Shown: positions 17,150-27,008, counted from the first letter of the stretch. The stretch: 64,000 nt of DNA from Nocardioides sp. cx-173 (GCF_021117365.1 NZ_CP088262.1:4218501-4282500), one strand, 5' to 3'. Numbers and translations are program-made. The notes: generated from the sequence alone by a model not told the origin.

Positions 17150-17830
17150 ATGGACTACGAGGCCTCGGGGCCGCAGTTCGGGCCGGACCGGCCCATCAAG
17201 GTCTTCCTGCTCGACGACCACGAGCTGGTGCGCCATGGGGTACGAGGCCTCTTGGAGCGCGACGGCGACATCGTGGTCGTCGGGGAGTCCGGCCTCGCCA
17301 AGGAGGCCGCTCGCCGGATCCCGGCGCTCAAGCCGGACGTGGCGATCCTCGACGTACGGCTCCCGGACGGCACCGGCGTGCAGGTATGTCGCATGGTCCG
17401 GTCCATCGACCCCAACATCGCCGCGCTGATGCTGACGTCCTACGACGAGGACGAGGCCCTGTTCGCCGCCATCATGGCCGGGGCGTCGGGCTACGTCCTG
17501 AAGGAGGTCCGGGGTTCGGACCTGGTCGACACGGTCCGTCGGGTGGCCGCCGGTCAGTCCATGCTGGACCCGGCCGTCACCTCGCACGTGCTCGCCCGTC
17601 TGCGCGACGGCCCGCCCGTCGATCCCTTGACCAAGCGCCTGACTCCCAAGGAGCGACAGGTCCTCAGCCTGGTCGGACTGGGCCTGACGAACCGCCAGAT
17701 CGCGACTCGTCTAGGACTGGCCGAGAAGACGACGAAGAATTATGTCTCGACGGTGTTGGGCAAGCTGGGAGTAAGGTCGCGAACGCAGGCCGCGATCATC
17801 GCCGCCCAGCTGGAGAACCCGCAGCACTAG
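17150..17830 (+). CDS. devR: NarL/LuxR-type response regulator, DevR/DosR homologue
   Basis: A 226-residue response regulator. The receiver domain (about 16-135) has KVFLLDDHELVRHG, phosphoacceptor Asp68 in AILDVRLPDG, and LTSYDEDEA. The LuxR-type HTH (about 160-222) reads LTNRQIATRLGLAEKTTKNY, very close to the recognition region of mycobacterial DosR, and RTQAA follows as in DosR. It should activate genes on loss of oxygen or electron acceptors. DevS-like kinase, Hsp20, USP and the arginine deiminase pathway surround it. Palindromes of the DevR type occur upstream. Confidence 0.9.
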   Translation: MDYEASGPQFGPDRPIKVFLLDDHELVRHGVRGLLERDGDIVVVGESGLAKEAARRIPALKPDVAILDVRLPDGTGVQVCRMVRSIDPNIAALMLTSYDEDEALFAAIMAGASGYVLKEVRGSDLVDTVRRVAAGQSMLDPAVTSHVLARLRDGPPVDPLTKRLTPKERQVLSLVGLGLTNRQIATRLGLAEKTTKNYVSTVLGKLGVRSRTQAAIIAAQLENPQH

Positions 17831-17973
17831 AGCCCCTGACGGGCCGGAGCCACCTCACGAGAACAGCAGGAGGAGCTAGAAGGTTTGCGAACGTGACCAC
17901 CGGGCATCGGTCGAGTGAGAAAGCCGACCCGAGGGTCTTCCATCCACGAAGCACACTGTTTTCCATCTGGGGG

Positions 17974-17987
17974 GATGTAGATACATC
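17974..17987. promoter_or_regulatory. AT-rich palindrome before the devS-like gene
   Basis: GATGTA-GA-TACATC is a perfect dyad 19 bp before ATG 18006, unusual for its AT content in this DNA. It could be an operator or part of the promoter; no family match is known to me. Confidence 0.3.
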
Positions 17988-18005
17988 GGCCTTGAGGAGC
18001 GGGGC

Positions 18006-19715
18006 ATGTGGGAGTTGTCGAGCGATGTCGGACCAGATGACCCACGAAGCGCGAGCGGGGGACAGCCCTTCGAGGAGCTCATGCGCACCGCCACCGAACA
18101 GGCAGAGGCCCAGGCCGACGAGCTGGCCCGTCTGCATCTGTTGCTCTCTTCTCTGGCCGACCTGAGTGCGGACGGGACCCTCGAGGACCTGCTGGCTCAG
18201 ATCCTCGACCTGGCCGTCGACCTCGTGCGCGCGGGTCATGGGGCGCTGAGCATCACCGACACCCGCGGAAGCACCCCGCACCGGCTGTACACCCGGGGTC
18301 TGACCGACCAGGCCGCGGGAGCCGAGGAGGACCACGAGGCCGGGGCAGCACTGCTGCGACAGCTGATCCACGGGGAGGCGTCTGTGGATCCCGGTGATCT
18401 CGTGGACCCGCTCCCGGCCGGGGACCACGGTTCCACCCTGTTGCCGATGCGCACCTTCCTGGAGGTGCCCCTCCACGTCCGCCGCAGGCGGTTCGGCACC
18501 CTGCACCTGACGGGCAGCACCCGCCGGCCGGCCTTCACCGCGGGCGACGAGGAGGTCGTCACGACCCTGGCCGTCGCCGCGGGCGGGTTCATCGAGACGG
18601 CGCTCCTGCGTGAGGAGGCCGGACGCCGAGCCAGCTGGTTGGCGTCGGCCACCGCACCGCAGCCGACCGACGACAGTGCGCACCAGGTCGTGGCCGATCG
18701 CGCCCGTGAGCTGTTCGGCGCCGACATCGCCTGGGTGGTCGGCGGACCCGACCCGGGCGACCTGCGACTGTGGGCTGTGTCCGGGGTCGAGGGCGCGACT
18801 CCCGAGGCCCTGGCCGCCGTGGACTTCGACCGGTCGCTGGAGCGCTGCGTCACCGTCAGCGGTCGCGCGCTGAAGGCCCACAGCCTCGCCGAGCACCCCC
18901 GTGCCGTCGACGTCGGGGCGGCGCTGGGCACCGGCCCGACGGGTCCAGGGGTGGTCGTGCCGCTGCCGCCCACCCACGACGGCACCGCAGCGGTCGCGCT
19001 GGGGTGGACCGGCGACCGCGCGGCCCCCGACGTCTGCCACGACGCCGCGCTGCCCACGCTGCTCGCCGAGCAGGCGTCCGTGACGCTCCAGGTGGCCGAG
19101 GCGCGCCAGGACCAGCAGCGACTGGCCGTGCTCGAGGACCGCGACCGCATCGCCCGCGACCTGCACGACGTGGTCCTGCCCCGGCTCTTCGCCGTCGGCC
19201 TGGAGCTCCAGGGCACGTCGTGGCTGCAGGATCCCGACGCGATCGCGCACCGGTTGGACCGCTCGATCGCCGACATCGCCGACACGATCCGCGACATCAG
19301 GCGCACCATCTTCACGCTGGGACCGACGAACGACTCCTCGGACCCGAGGGCCGCCGTGATCGAGATCGTGGAGCGTGCGGCCCGGACCATGAAGCTGCGC
19401 CCGACCATCCAGTTCCGCGGGCCGCTGGCACTGCTGATCGACAGTGACCTGCTCCCCGACATCCTGGCCGTGCTGAGCGAGGCGCTGTCGAACGCCGTCC
19501 GTCACGGCTCGGCGTCGGCCTGCACCATCGAGGTGAGCGTCCGGGACGGGATCCGGGTGCAGGTCACCGACAACGGCACCGGGATGCCCGACGCGATCGT
19601 CGAGAGCGGCCTGGCCAACGCCCGGCTCCGTGCCGAGCGGCGCGGTGGCCACCTCCACGTCACCTCGGCGCCGGGCGAGGGAACCAGCCTGCTCTGGGCG
19701 GTGCCCCTCAGCTGA
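18006..19715 (+). CDS. DevS/DosS-like sensor histidine kinase with two GAF domains
   Basis: A 569-residue soluble kinase. A coiled N-terminus leads to GAF-A (about 55-200) and GAF-B (about 215-365), then a HisKA_3 dimerization helix with phosphorylated His387 (RDRIARDLHDVVLPRLF) and an HATPase domain (SEALSNAVRHGSA, VTDNGTGMPD). The order and motifs match mycobacterial DosS. In DosS the proximal heme ligand is the His of HPPMRTFLGVP; here the aligned text is LLPMRTFLEVP, so that histidine is Leu145. It may sense something other than O2/NO through heme. GAGGAG precedes ATG 18006. DevR, 175 bp upstream, is the likely partner. Confidence 0.88.
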   Translation: MWELSSDVGPDDPRSASGGQPFEELMRTATEQAEAQADELARLHLLLSSLADLSADGTLEDLLAQILDLAVDLVRAGHGALSITDTRGSTPHRLYTRGLTDQAAGAEEDHEAGAALLRQLIHGEASVDPGDLVDPLPAGDHGSTLLPMRTFLEVPLHVRRRRFGTLHLTGSTRRPAFTAGDEEVVTTLAVAAGGFIETALLREEAGRRASWLASATAPQPTDDSAHQVVADRARELFGADIAWVVGGPDPGDLRLWAVSGVEGATPEALAAVDFDRSLERCVTVSGRALKAHSLAEHPRAVDVGAALGTGPTGPGVVVPLPPTHDGTAAVALGWTGDRAAPDVCHDAALPTLLAEQASVTLQVAEARQDQQRLAVLEDRDRIARDLHDVVLPRLFAVGLELQGTSWLQDPDAIAHRLDRSIADIADTIRDIRRTIFTLGPTNDSSDPRAAVIEIVERAARTMKLRPTIQFRGPLALLIDSDLLPDILAVLSEALSNAVRHGSASACTIEVSVRDGIRVQVTDNGTGMPDAIVESGLANARLRAERRGGHLHVTSAPGEGTSLLWAVPLS

Positions 19716-19745
19716 GCCGCTGGGCCGGCGGGCCCGGGGCGCCGC

Positions 19746-20609
19746 CTACCGCGCCGGCGGAATCACGCGGACGGGGCACTCCGCGCCGCGCAGGACCGCG
19801 CGCCCGGTCCCGCCCAGCGTGCCGAGCCCGACGCCGTGCGGGCGGCGGGCGAGCACGAGCAGGTCGGCGGAGCGGGAGGCCGCCACCAACGCGTGGACGG
19901 GCCGGTCGTGCACGATCCGGACCGCCACGTCGACGTCGGGATAGCTGAGACGCGACTCCCGCAGCAGCGCGTCGATGGCCTCCGTCGACCCTCGAGTCGC
20001 CTCCTCGGGGGCGACCCGGGAGACGATGATGTCGTCGTAGACGCCGGGCAGCCTCCAGGAGTGGAGGACGACCACGCGGGCCCGGCGCGCGACGGCCTCC
20101 GCGAACGCGTCGGCCAACAGCTCCAGAGCGCTGCCGGGCGACTTCACGGCGACCACCACATCCCCGCGCCCGGTCCGCGACGACCACTCCGTCGGCACGC
20201 TCACCACGGGGCAGCTGGCACGCGCGGCGGCGCCCGCGCCCGCGGTGCCCTCCAGGGGCCGCTCGAGCAGCGGCCCGTCCCGGCCGACGTAGAGTACGGC
20301 GGCCTCCGCGGCCGCCTCGGCCAGCTCGGTCGCCGCACCGCCCCAGCGCAGCTGGGTCTCGACCTCGATGTCCGGCGCCAGCAGCCTCGCGTCGCCCGCC
20401 ACCCGCTCCAGCAGGGCCGAGCCCCGGTCGGTCAGCCGGCGGCCGACGCTCCGGCCCACCTGGACCAGGCCCAGGCGATCGGGCACCACGTGCACGAGCC
20501 GGGCCCACGCGTCGAGTCGACGAGCCTCCTCCATCCCGGCGCGTACCGCGGCGTCGGTGGCGGGTGAGTCGTCCACCCCGATCAGCACCGGCTGGAGGTG
20601 AGTGCTCAT
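19746..20609 (-). CDS. Universal stress protein with two UspA domains
   Basis: A 287-residue tandem USP. Domain 1 starts VLIGVDDSPATDAAV and domain 2 (from about residue 150) starts DVVVAVKSPGSALELL. The second domain keeps only part of the ATP-binding G-2x-G-9x-G(S/T) motif, as GTLGGTGRAVLRGAECPV. Tandem USPs are frequent DevR targets in mycobacteria. It is co-directional with the upstream ArcD-like transporter (44-bp gap), and a weak DevR-type dyad lies in that gap. Confidence 0.9.
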   Translation of the reverse strand: MSTHLQPVLIGVDDSPATDAAVRAGMEEARRLDAWARLVHVVPDRLGLVQVGRSVGRRLTDRGSALLERVAGDARLLAPDIEVETQLRWGGAATELAEAAAEAAVLYVGRDGPLLERPLEGTAGAGAAARASCPVVSVPTEWSSRTGRGDVVVAVKSPGSALELLADAFAEAVARRARVVVLHSWRLPGVYDDIIVSRVAPEEATRGSTEAIDALLRESRLSYPDVDVAVRIVHDRPVHALVAASRSADLLVLARRPHGVGLGTLGGTGRAVLRGAECPVRVIPPAR

Positions 20610-20637
20610 GTCGAGGTCCTGCTCCTCTCCGGAGGAG

Positions 20638-20651
20638 GGGCCGACGGACCG
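20638..20651 (-). promoter_or_regulatory. Weak DevR-type dyad upstream of the universal stress gene
   Basis: On the reverse strand CGGTCCGTCGGCCC matches the 22269 box at 11 of 14 positions. It is 29 bp before the USP start. Given the base composition a chance match is possible. Confidence 0.25.
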
Positions 20652-20653
20652 CA

Positions 20654-22180
20654 TCAGAGCGAGGCGATGACGGCGATGTAGAGGGTGCAGAGGACAAGCA
20701 GGATCCCGAGAAGGGGTAGGACGAAGCGGAGGTACTGGTCGTAGCGCACCTTGGCGAGGGCCAGGCCACCCATGACCACCGCCGACGTCGGGGTGATCAG
20801 GTTGACCAGTCCGGACGCCGACTGGTAGGCGGTGACCACCGACGCGCGGCTCACGTCGGCGAAGTCGGCGAGCGGGGCGAGGATCGGCATCGCGAGCGCG
20901 GCGTGCCCCGACGAGGAGGGGACCAGGAAGGCCAGTGGCAGGTTGATCAGGAACATCACCGCACCGAAGATCCCGGAGTCGGTGTTGCGCACGATCTCCT
21001 CCATCGAGTGCAGGATCGTCCCGGTGATCTCGGCGTTGTTCATGATCACCGTGACCCCGCGCGCCAGGACGATGATCAGCCCGACGCCGATGAAGTCGCC
21101 GGCGCCCCGGACCAGGGTGTCGGTCAGACCCTTCTCGCCCAGCCCGCCGATCAGCCCGATCACCAGGGACATCGCCAGGAAGAGAGCGGCCAGCTCGGGG
21201 AAGTACCAGTCGAGCTGCCACCCGTAGCTCTCCGCGTTCGGCCCGTTGATCACCTGCGCCCACGGGACGATCGCGAAGATCATGAACGCGAACGTCAGGC
21301 CGACGGTCGTGAGGACCAGCTTCTGCTTGCCGGTCAGCTCGGCCGAGTCGCGCAGCCCCTGCCTGCGCAGCTCCTCGTCGCCCTCCGCGTCCGGGGCCCG
21401 CGACAAGCTCGGGTCCGCCTTGACCCGGCGCGCGTAGCGCAGCACCCACCACACCGAGATGGGCACCAGCACCAGATACATGATCAGGCGGGCTCCGATG
21501 CCGTCCCCGATCGAGATGCCGGCCGCGTCGGACGCGACGCCGGTCGCGAACGGGTTGACGGTCGACGCGAGGGTGCCCGTACCGGCGCCCACCATGATGA
21601 TCCCGGCGACCACCATCCGGTCGTAGCCCAGGGCCAGCACCAGCGGGATGACCAGGGCGTAGAAGCCGAGCGTCTCCTCCGCCATGCCCTCGGTGGTGCC
21701 GCCGATCGAGAACAGCACCATCAGCACCGCGATCAGCACCGGGCCGCGCCCGCTCATCCGCTGCGCGACCCTGGCCACCCCGTTGTCGATGGCACCGGTG
21801 CTCATCGACATCGTGATGAAGATGCCGATCGCGATCACGAAGAGGAACACCCCGGCGGCGCCGTACAGCTCCCCGGACTCGTAGGGGCCGATGAAGCCGT
21901 CGGAGCCCTGCACGCCGTACAGGCCGTTGACCGGCGCCAGGAACAGCTGCATCAGGCGCTCGCCGAAGGTGAGGGGATCCGAGGTGCGCTCATAGCTGCC
22001 GGTGATGGGGGCTCCGTCGTCCCCGGTCTGGTAGGCGCCGGTGGGCACGATGAAGGCCAGCAGCCACACCGCGATGGTCACGACGAACAGCACGGTGAAC
22101 GCGCTCGGGAACCGGAACTGCTTGGGGGCCTCCGGCTCGGCTTCCTGCGCAGGGGGTGTGGGCGCCGCGTGCTTGGCCAT
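20654..22180 (-). CDS. YfcC/ArcD-family basic amino acid antiporter (arginine/ornithine candidate)
   Basis: A 508-residue membrane protein with about 12 hydrophobic segments. It has the family marks [40 protein letters not shown] and [13 protein letters not shown]. The YfcC family includes carriers that exchange arginine for ornithine in arginine deiminase loci. ATG 22180 opens the mature family start after a short cytoplasmic leader. It is divergent from arcA-arcB-arcC across a 162-bp gap, which fits import of arginine and export of ornithine for ATP production. Confidence 0.82.
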   Translation of the reverse strand: MAKHAAPTPPAQEAEPEAPKQFRFPSAFTVLFVVTIAVWLLAFIVPTGAYQTGDDGAPITGSYERTSDPLTFGERLMQLFLAPVNGLYGVQGSDGFIGPYESGELYGAAGVFLFVIAIGIFITMSMSTGAIDNGVARVAQRMSGRGPVLIAVLMVLFSIGGTTEGMAEETLGFYALVIPLVLALGYDRMVVAGIIMVGAGTGTLASTVNPFATGVASDAAGISIGDGIGARLIMYLVLVPISVWWVLRYARRVKADPSLSRAPDAEGDEELRRQGLRDSAELTGKQKLVLTTVGLTFAFMIFAIVPWAQVINGPNAESYGWQLDWYFPELAALFLAMSLVIGLIGGLGEKGLTDTLVRGAGDFIGVGLIIVLARGVTVIMNNAEITGTILHSMEEIVRNTDSGIFGAVMFLINLPLAFLVPSSSGHAALAMPILAPLADFADVSRASVVTAYQSASGLVNLITPTSAVVMGGLALAKVRYDQYLRFVLPLLGILLVLCTLYIAVIASL

Positions 22181-22268
22181 GAGACTTCCTCTGCTCGTCG
22201 GACGAGGGCACCTCACACGAAACCTGGGCGGGCATCCGGCCTGACGTGCCGGAAGTCATCGGGGCCCT

Positions 22269-22282
22269 GGGACCTTCGGCCC
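22269..22282. promoter_or_regulatory. DevR/DosR-type box GGGACCTTCGGCCC between arcD-like gene and arcA
   Basis: An exact fit to GGGNC-N4-GNCCC in the divergent gap, 61 bp before arcA (22343) and 89 bp before the transporter start (22180). Shares GGGACC and CGGCCC with the box at 15366-15379. It suggests that the arginine deiminase pathway is under DevR control here. Confidence 0.55.
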
Positions 22283-22342
22283 TCCTGGGACGGTGGGCCA
22301 GCACGCAGGTTGAAATCTCCAGACAACGAAGGAGATCGCACC

Positions 22343-23566
22343 ATGACGTTGCACGTGGACTCTGAGGTCGGCCGGCTGCGGCAGGTCATCTTGCACCGTC
22401 CGGACCTGGAGCTGAAGCGCCTGACGCCCTCCAACCACGACGAGTACCTGTTCGACGACGTCTTGTGGGTCAAGCAGGCCAAGCTCGAGCACGACGCCTT
22501 CGCCGAGGCGCTGCGCGACCAGGGTGTCCGGGTCCACCTGCTGCACCAGCTCCTCGCCGAGACGCTGGCCGTCCCTGAGGCGAGGAAGTTCATCCTGGAG
22601 CGCTCGCTGGACGAGCTCGTGTACGGGCCCATGGCGCTGCCCAGCCTGCACCGGGCGTTCGGCGACATGGACGACACCGAGCTGACGACGGTCCTGATCG
22701 GCGGCATGACCAAGCGCGAGCTGCTGGAGCGGGTCGAGGAGCCGACCTCGGTCGTCGTCCAGGCCCTGGACCTCGACGACCTGCTGCTCCCTCCTCTGCC
22801 CAACCACCTCTTCACCCGCGACACCTCGGCCTGGGTGTTCGACGGCGTCTCGATCAACGCCATGCGCAAGCGGGCGCGGATGCGCGAGACGATCCACTAC
22901 GAGGCGATCTACCGCTGGCACCCGCTCTTCGCCGACACCTCGTTCAACGTCTGGAGCGAGGGGACGGTCAACGGCTCGGCCACGACCGAGGGCGGCGACA
23001 TCCTGGTCCTGGGACGCGGGGTGGTCCTGATCGGCATGAGCGAGCGCACCACGCCTCAGGGCGTCGAGCGCCTGGCCCGGCAGCTGTTCCGCAACGGCGG
23101 CGCGCAGAAGATCGTCGCGCTGTCGATGCCGCACGCGCGTGCCTTCATGCACCTCGACACCGTGATGACGATGGTCAACGAGGACACCTTCACCAAGTAC
23201 GTCGGCCTCGGCATGCTGCCGTCGTACACGATCGAGCCGGGCGACGACGAGTCCGAGCTCAAGGTGACCTCGCACCCCGCCGAGGACATGCACCGAGCCA
23301 TCGCCGCGGCTCTCGGGCTGGACGCCATCAACGTCCTCACGGCCACCCAGGACGTCCACGCCGCCGAGCGCGAGCAGTGGGACGACGGCTGCAACGTGCT
23401 GGCCGTACGTCCGGGGGTCGTCGTCGCCTACGAGCGCAACGTCACGACCAACACCTACCTGCGCAAGAAGGGCGTCGAGGTCATCACCATCAGGGGCAAC
23501 GAGCTCGGACGCGGCCGCGGCGGCCCCCGGTGCATGTCGTGCCCCATCGAGCGAGAAGGGATCTAG
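22343..23566 (+). CDS. arcA: Arginine deiminase
   Basis: A 407-residue arginine deiminase, the normal length. N-terminal [14 protein letters not shown] and the substrate motif [10 protein letters not shown] are present, with the catalytic His region [13 protein letters not shown] and the nucleophile Cys397 in GPRCMSCPI. It converts arginine to citrulline and ammonia in the cytoplasm. GAAGGAG precedes ATG 22343. It heads arcA-arcB-arcC, with gaps of 5 and 1 nt. Confidence 0.96.
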   Translation: MTLHVDSEVGRLRQVILHRPDLELKRLTPSNHDEYLFDDVLWVKQAKLEHDAFAEALRDQGVRVHLLHQLLAETLAVPEARKFILERSLDELVYGPMALPSLHRAFGDMDDTELTTVLIGGMTKRELLERVEEPTSVVVQALDLDDLLLPPLPNHLFTRDTSAWVFDGVSINAMRKRARMRETIHYEAIYRWHPLFADTSFNVWSEGTVNGSATTEGGDILVLGRGVVLIGMSERTTPQGVERLARQLFRNGGAQKIVALSMPHARAFMHLDTVMTMVNEDTFTKYVGLGMLPSYTIEPGDDESELKVTSHPAEDMHRAIAAALGLDAINVLTATQDVHAAEREQWDDGCNVLAVRPGVVVAYERNVTTNTYLRKKGVEVITIRGNELGRGRGGPRCMSCPIEREGI

Positions 23567-23571
23567 ACGCC

Positions 23572-24573
23572 ATGGCGTTCAACCTCAGGAACCGCAGCCT
23601 GGTCCGGGAGCTGGACTTCACCCCCAAGGAGTGGAAGTTCCTCCTCGAGCTCGCCGCCGAGCTCAAGCTGGCCAAGTACTCCGGCTCGGAGCGGCCCCGG
23701 CTCAACCGCAAGAACATCGCGCTGATCTTCGAGAAGACCTCGACCCGCACGCGCTGCTCGTTCGAGGTGGCGGCCTTCGACCAGGGCGCACGCGTGACCT
23801 ACCTGGATCCGAGCGGCTCGCAGATCGGGCACAAGGAGTCGATGGCGGACACCGCGCGCGTGCTGGGCCGGATGTTCGACGGCATCGAGTACCGAGGGGC
23901 GGCCCAGAGCAACGTCGAGACGCTGGCGAAGTACGCCGGGGTGCCGGTGTGGAACGGGCTGACCGACGACTGGCACCCCACCCAGATGCTGTGCGACATG
24001 CTCACCATGCGCGAGCACTGCGGCAAGCCCGACGAGGAGATCGCCTTCGCCTACCTCGGCGACGCCCGCAACAACATGGGCAACTCGCTGCTGGTCACCG
24101 GCGCGATGATGGGCATGGACGTGCGCATCGTCGCACCCGAGCACCTGTGGAACGACGCGGAGATCATCGCCGAGGCCCGCCGGATCGCCGAGGACACCGG
24201 CGCCCGGATCACCCACACCGCAGACGTCGACGAAGGCGTCGCCGGCGTCGACTACCTCTACACCGACGTGTGGGTCTCGATGGGCGAGGCCAAGGAGCTG
24301 TGGCTCGAGCGCATCGACATGCTCAAGAGCTTCCAGGTCAACATGGCGGTGGTGAAGGCGACCGGCAACCCCAACGTGAAGTTCCTGCACTGCCTACCGG
24401 CCTTCCACGACCGCCACACGACGGTCGGGGAGGACCTGTACCAGCAGACCGGCATGGAGGCGCTCGAGGTGACCGACGAGGTCTTCGAGTCCAAGCACTC
24501 CATCGTCTTCGACCAGGCGGAGAACCGGATGCACACCATCAAGGCCGTCATCGTCGCCACGCTGGGAGACTGA
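23572..24573 (+). CDS. arcB: Ornithine carbamoyltransferase, catabolic
   Basis: A 333-residue OTC. Carbamoyl-phosphate binding residues are in [11 protein letters not shown], with HPTQ ([11 protein letters not shown]) and [11 protein letters not shown] for ornithine. Its length and the [14 protein letters not shown] start match catabolic OTCs of ADI operons. It splits citrulline with phosphate into ornithine and carbamoyl phosphate. Start ATG 23572 is 5 nt after the arcA stop. Confidence 0.95.
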   Translation: MAFNLRNRSLVRELDFTPKEWKFLLELAAELKLAKYSGSERPRLNRKNIALIFEKTSTRTRCSFEVAAFDQGARVTYLDPSGSQIGHKESMADTARVLGRMFDGIEYRGAAQSNVETLAKYAGVPVWNGLTDDWHPTQMLCDMLTMREHCGKPDEEIAFAYLGDARNNMGNSLLVTGAMMGMDVRIVAPEHLWNDAEIIAEARRIAEDTGARITHTADVDEGVAGVDYLYTDVWVSMGEAKELWLERIDMLKSFQVNMAVVKATGNPNVKFLHCLPAFHDRHTTVGEDLYQQTGMEALEVTDEVFESKHSIVFDQAENRMHTIKAVIVATLGD

Positions 24574-24574
24574 C

Positions 24575-25549
24575 GTGCGGATCGTGGCCACGCTCGGCGG
24601 CAACGCCCTGCTGCAGCGCGGGCAGAAGCCGGACGCCGAGGTCCAGGAGGCCAACGTGCGAATGGCGGTGGCCGCCCTGGCTCCACTCGCCGAGCAGCAC
24701 GAGCTGGTGCTCACCCACGGCAACGGCCCCCAGGTGGGGGTCCTGGCCCTGCAGAGCGCGTCTGACCCCCGGCTCACCACGCCGTACCCGTTCGACGTGC
24801 TCGGCGCCCAGACCCAGGGGATGATCGGCTACTGGCTGCTCCAGGCGATGGAGAACGAACTGCCCGGACGCCAGGTGGCGGCGATCATCAACCAGACCCT
24901 GGTGGCCGCGGCCGACCCCGCCTTCGCCGACCCGACCAAGTTCGTGGGCGAGATGTACACCGAGGCCGAGGCGATGCGCTTCGCCGCGGAGCGCGGCTGG
25001 GTCGTCAAGCCGGACGGGACCGGATGGCGACGGGTCGTGGGCTCGCCGCGACCGCACCGCGTGGTCGAGACCAGGCTGATCCGGACCCTGCTGAACACCG
25101 GAGCGGTGGTGGTGTGCGCCGGGGGTGGCGGGGTGCCGGTCATCCGCGACGAGCGCGGCAAGCTGACAGGCGTGGAGGCGGTCATCGACAAGGACCTGAC
25201 CAGCTCGGTGCTCGCCGAGGCGCTCGACGCGGACGTTCTGCTCGTCCTCACCGACGTCCCCAACGTGATGCGCGACTACGGCACCCCCAATCAGCAGGCC
25301 ATCCGCGAGGCCACTCCCGGCGGCCTGCGGGCGCTGGGCTTCCCGGCCGGCTCGATGGGACCCAAGGTCGAGGCCGTCTGTCGCTTTGTGGAGCTCACCG
25401 GCGGCACCGGCGCCATCGGACGGCTCGAGGACGCCATCGCGATCCTGCGAGGGGAGGCGGGCACGCTCGTGACTCCCAGCGGGCGCTACGACCCCGTGGA
25501 CGCCTCCGCCTTCGTGCCGCCGCGTCCCCCTCGGGTCGGGGCGGGTTGA
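24575..25549 (+). CDS. arcC: Carbamate kinase
   Basis: A 324-residue amino acid kinase fold protein. It has the N-terminal GGNALLQRGQ phosphate loop, HGNGPQVG, and the ATP-binding FPAGSMGPKVEAVCRFVE. It makes ATP from carbamoyl phosphate and ADP, the energy-yielding step of the ADI pathway. GTG 24575 lies 1 nt after the arcB stop. Residues 135-180 contain the usual extra protruding subdomain. Confidence 0.95.
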   Translation: MRIVATLGGNALLQRGQKPDAEVQEANVRMAVAALAPLAEQHELVLTHGNGPQVGVLALQSASDPRLTTPYPFDVLGAQTQGMIGYWLLQAMENELPGRQVAAIINQTLVAAADPAFADPTKFVGEMYTEAEAMRFAAERGWVVKPDGTGWRRVVGSPRPHRVVETRLIRTLLNTGAVVVCAGGGGVPVIRDERGKLTGVEAVIDKDLTSSVLAEALDADVLLVLTDVPNVMRDYGTPNQQAIREATPGGLRALGFPAGSMGPKVEAVCRFVELTGGTGAIGRLEDAIAILRGEAGTLVTPSGRYDPVDASAFVPPRPPRVGAG

Positions 25550-25709
25550 CCGAGCTCCACTCGTGCGCCCGGCGCGGCTCGCTGGGCCACGAGACCAAGA
25601 CCGCGGCACCCCGGGACACGGTGCGGGCCACCCGATCGCCCGTCGCGCCGCCCGGGGTGTCGCTCTACGTCCCGGCGCCCGCGGGGAGACCGAACTGCCC
25701 GGTGCGACC

Positions 25710-25723
25710 GGGCCGAAGCGCCC
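25710..25723. promoter_or_regulatory. Possible DevR-type dyad after arcC
   Basis: The reverse strand reads GGGCGCTTCGGCCC, 12 of 14 positions like the 22269 box, 37 bp before the small gene at 25760. The rest of the 210-bp gap after arcC shows no gene. Confidence 0.25.
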
Positions 25724-25759
25724 TCCTGGGGCGTCGGGTCGGCGACGCACGATGACCAG

Positions 25760-25978
25760 ATGACCGCGATCCTCAGGTACTACCGGGGCCGGCCTCCGCG
25801 CTCGGTGTGCCGCCACTGCCACGAGGCGATCGTGTCCATCGACGAGGTCGGCTGGCTGGATCCGGACGGCCGGCACACCTACGACATCTGTCCGCTGGAC
25901 CGCTTCGGCAACCACGCTCCGGACGTCTTGACCGCGGAGGAGTCCGAGCTCCGGTCCCTCTTGGAGCCGCGATCCTGA
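25760..25978 (+). CDS. Small putative zinc-ribbon protein
   Basis: A 72-residue protein with CRHC (about 17-20), a nearby His (HEAI) and a later CPLD, enough for one small zinc site. The rest is polar and non-hydrophobic. Start ATG 25760 is the only one in frame that keeps the Cys pair near the N-terminus. No family recognised. It follows the ADI operon in the same direction after 210 bp and could be part of the same stress response. Confidence 0.5.
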   Translation: MTAILRYYRGRPPRSVCRHCHEAIVSIDEVGWLDPDGRHTYDICPLDRFGNHAPDVLTAEESELRSLLEPRS

Positions 25979-26021
25979 GGAGCCGGTTGCGCGGAGCGGG
26001 GACCTGCCGCAGAGTCGCTGG

Positions 26022-27008
26022 ATGCGGATCCTGGTCCTCGGCGGCACGGCGTTCCTGTCCAAGGCGACCGCGGCGGCGGCCGTGGCGAAGGGACACGAGG
26101 TGGTGTGCGCCGCTCGGGGGGAGTCCGGCTCGGTGCCGGCCGGGGCGCGCCTGGTCGTGTGGGACCGCCGCCAGGACCCTCCCGCCGAGCTGACCGGCGC
26201 ACCGTTCGACGCCGTCGTGGACGTTGCCCGGCAGCCGTCCTGGGTGCGCCGCGCCGTCGCGGCACTCCCGGACTTCCACTGGGTCTTCGTGTCCACCATC
26301 AACGTCTACGCCGACGAGTCCACGCCGGGCGGCCGGCCCGGCACGCTGCCCCTGCGCCACCCGCGGCACGAGGACGCGGACCTAGCCGTGGACATGGACG
26401 CCTACGGGCCGATGAAGGTGGCCTGCGAGCAGGCCGTGCGCGACGGCGCGGCCTCGTCGATGATCGTGCGGCCGGGACTGATCGCCGGGCCCGACGACCC
26501 CACCGGCCGCTTCAGCTACTGGCCGGCGCGCCTGGCCCACGGGGGCGAGGTGCTCGCCCCGGGCGCACCGCACGACACTGTCCAGGTCATCGACGTGCGG
26601 GACCTGGCGGCCTGGCTCGTGGACGCGGTCGAGGCCGGCACGACCGGCGACTACGACGCCGTCGGCCCGGCGCAGCCGCTGGCCGACGCGCTCGCCGCCG
26701 TCGCCGCCGGGGTCGGCACGGCGCCGCAGTGGACCTGGGTGGACCAGGGCTTCCTCGCCGAGCAGGGCGTCGAGCCGTGGGCCGGGACCGACGCCGTGCC
26801 GCTCTGGCTGCCCCGCCCCGAGTACGACGGCATGCTCGCCCACGACGCCGCGCCGTCCCTGGCCGCCGGGCTACGACCGCGACCGCTCGCCGAGACCGCC
26901 GCCGACACGCTGGCCTGGCTCCGGTCGACCCCGGACGCGCCGGTGAGCGGGATCGACCGCGATCGCGAGGCCGAGGTGCTCTCGGCCTGGCGGACGCGCA
27001 CCGGATGA
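26022..27008 (+). CDS. NAD-dependent epimerase/reductase (SDR-extended-like)
   Basis: A 328-residue Rossmann-fold protein. It has a GGTAFLS glycine motif at residues 8-14, WVFVSTINVYAD (the active-site Ser/Thr strand) and DAYGPMKVACEQ, which holds the YxxxK catalytic pair as YGPMK. The C-terminal part is the variable substrate-binding region. Relatives are annotated as nucleoside-diphosphate-sugar epimerases or reductases, but the substrate is unknown. Not clearly in an operon. Confidence 0.78.
   Translation: MRILVLGGTAFLSKATAAAAVAKGHEVVCAARGESGSVPAGARLVVWDRRQDPPAELTGAPFDAVVDVARQPSWVRRAVAALPDFHWVFVSTINVYADESTPGGRPGTLPLRHPRHEDADLAVDMDAYGPMKVACEQAVRDGAASSMIVRPGLIAGPDDPTGRFSYWPARLAHGGEVLAPGAPHDTVQVIDVRDLAAWLVDAVEAGTTGDYDAVGPAQPLADALAAVAAGVGTAPQWTWVDQGFLAEQGVEPWAGTDAVPLWLPRPEYDGMLAHDAAPSLAAGLRPRPLAETAADTLAWLRSTPDAPVSGIDRDREAEVLSAWRTRTG

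Noticed and set aside
25550..25759. A coding region between arcC and the small CxxC gene
   Set aside because: Frames here are continuations of shadow frames from arcC; no start with a ribosome site and no hydrophobic or conserved pattern.
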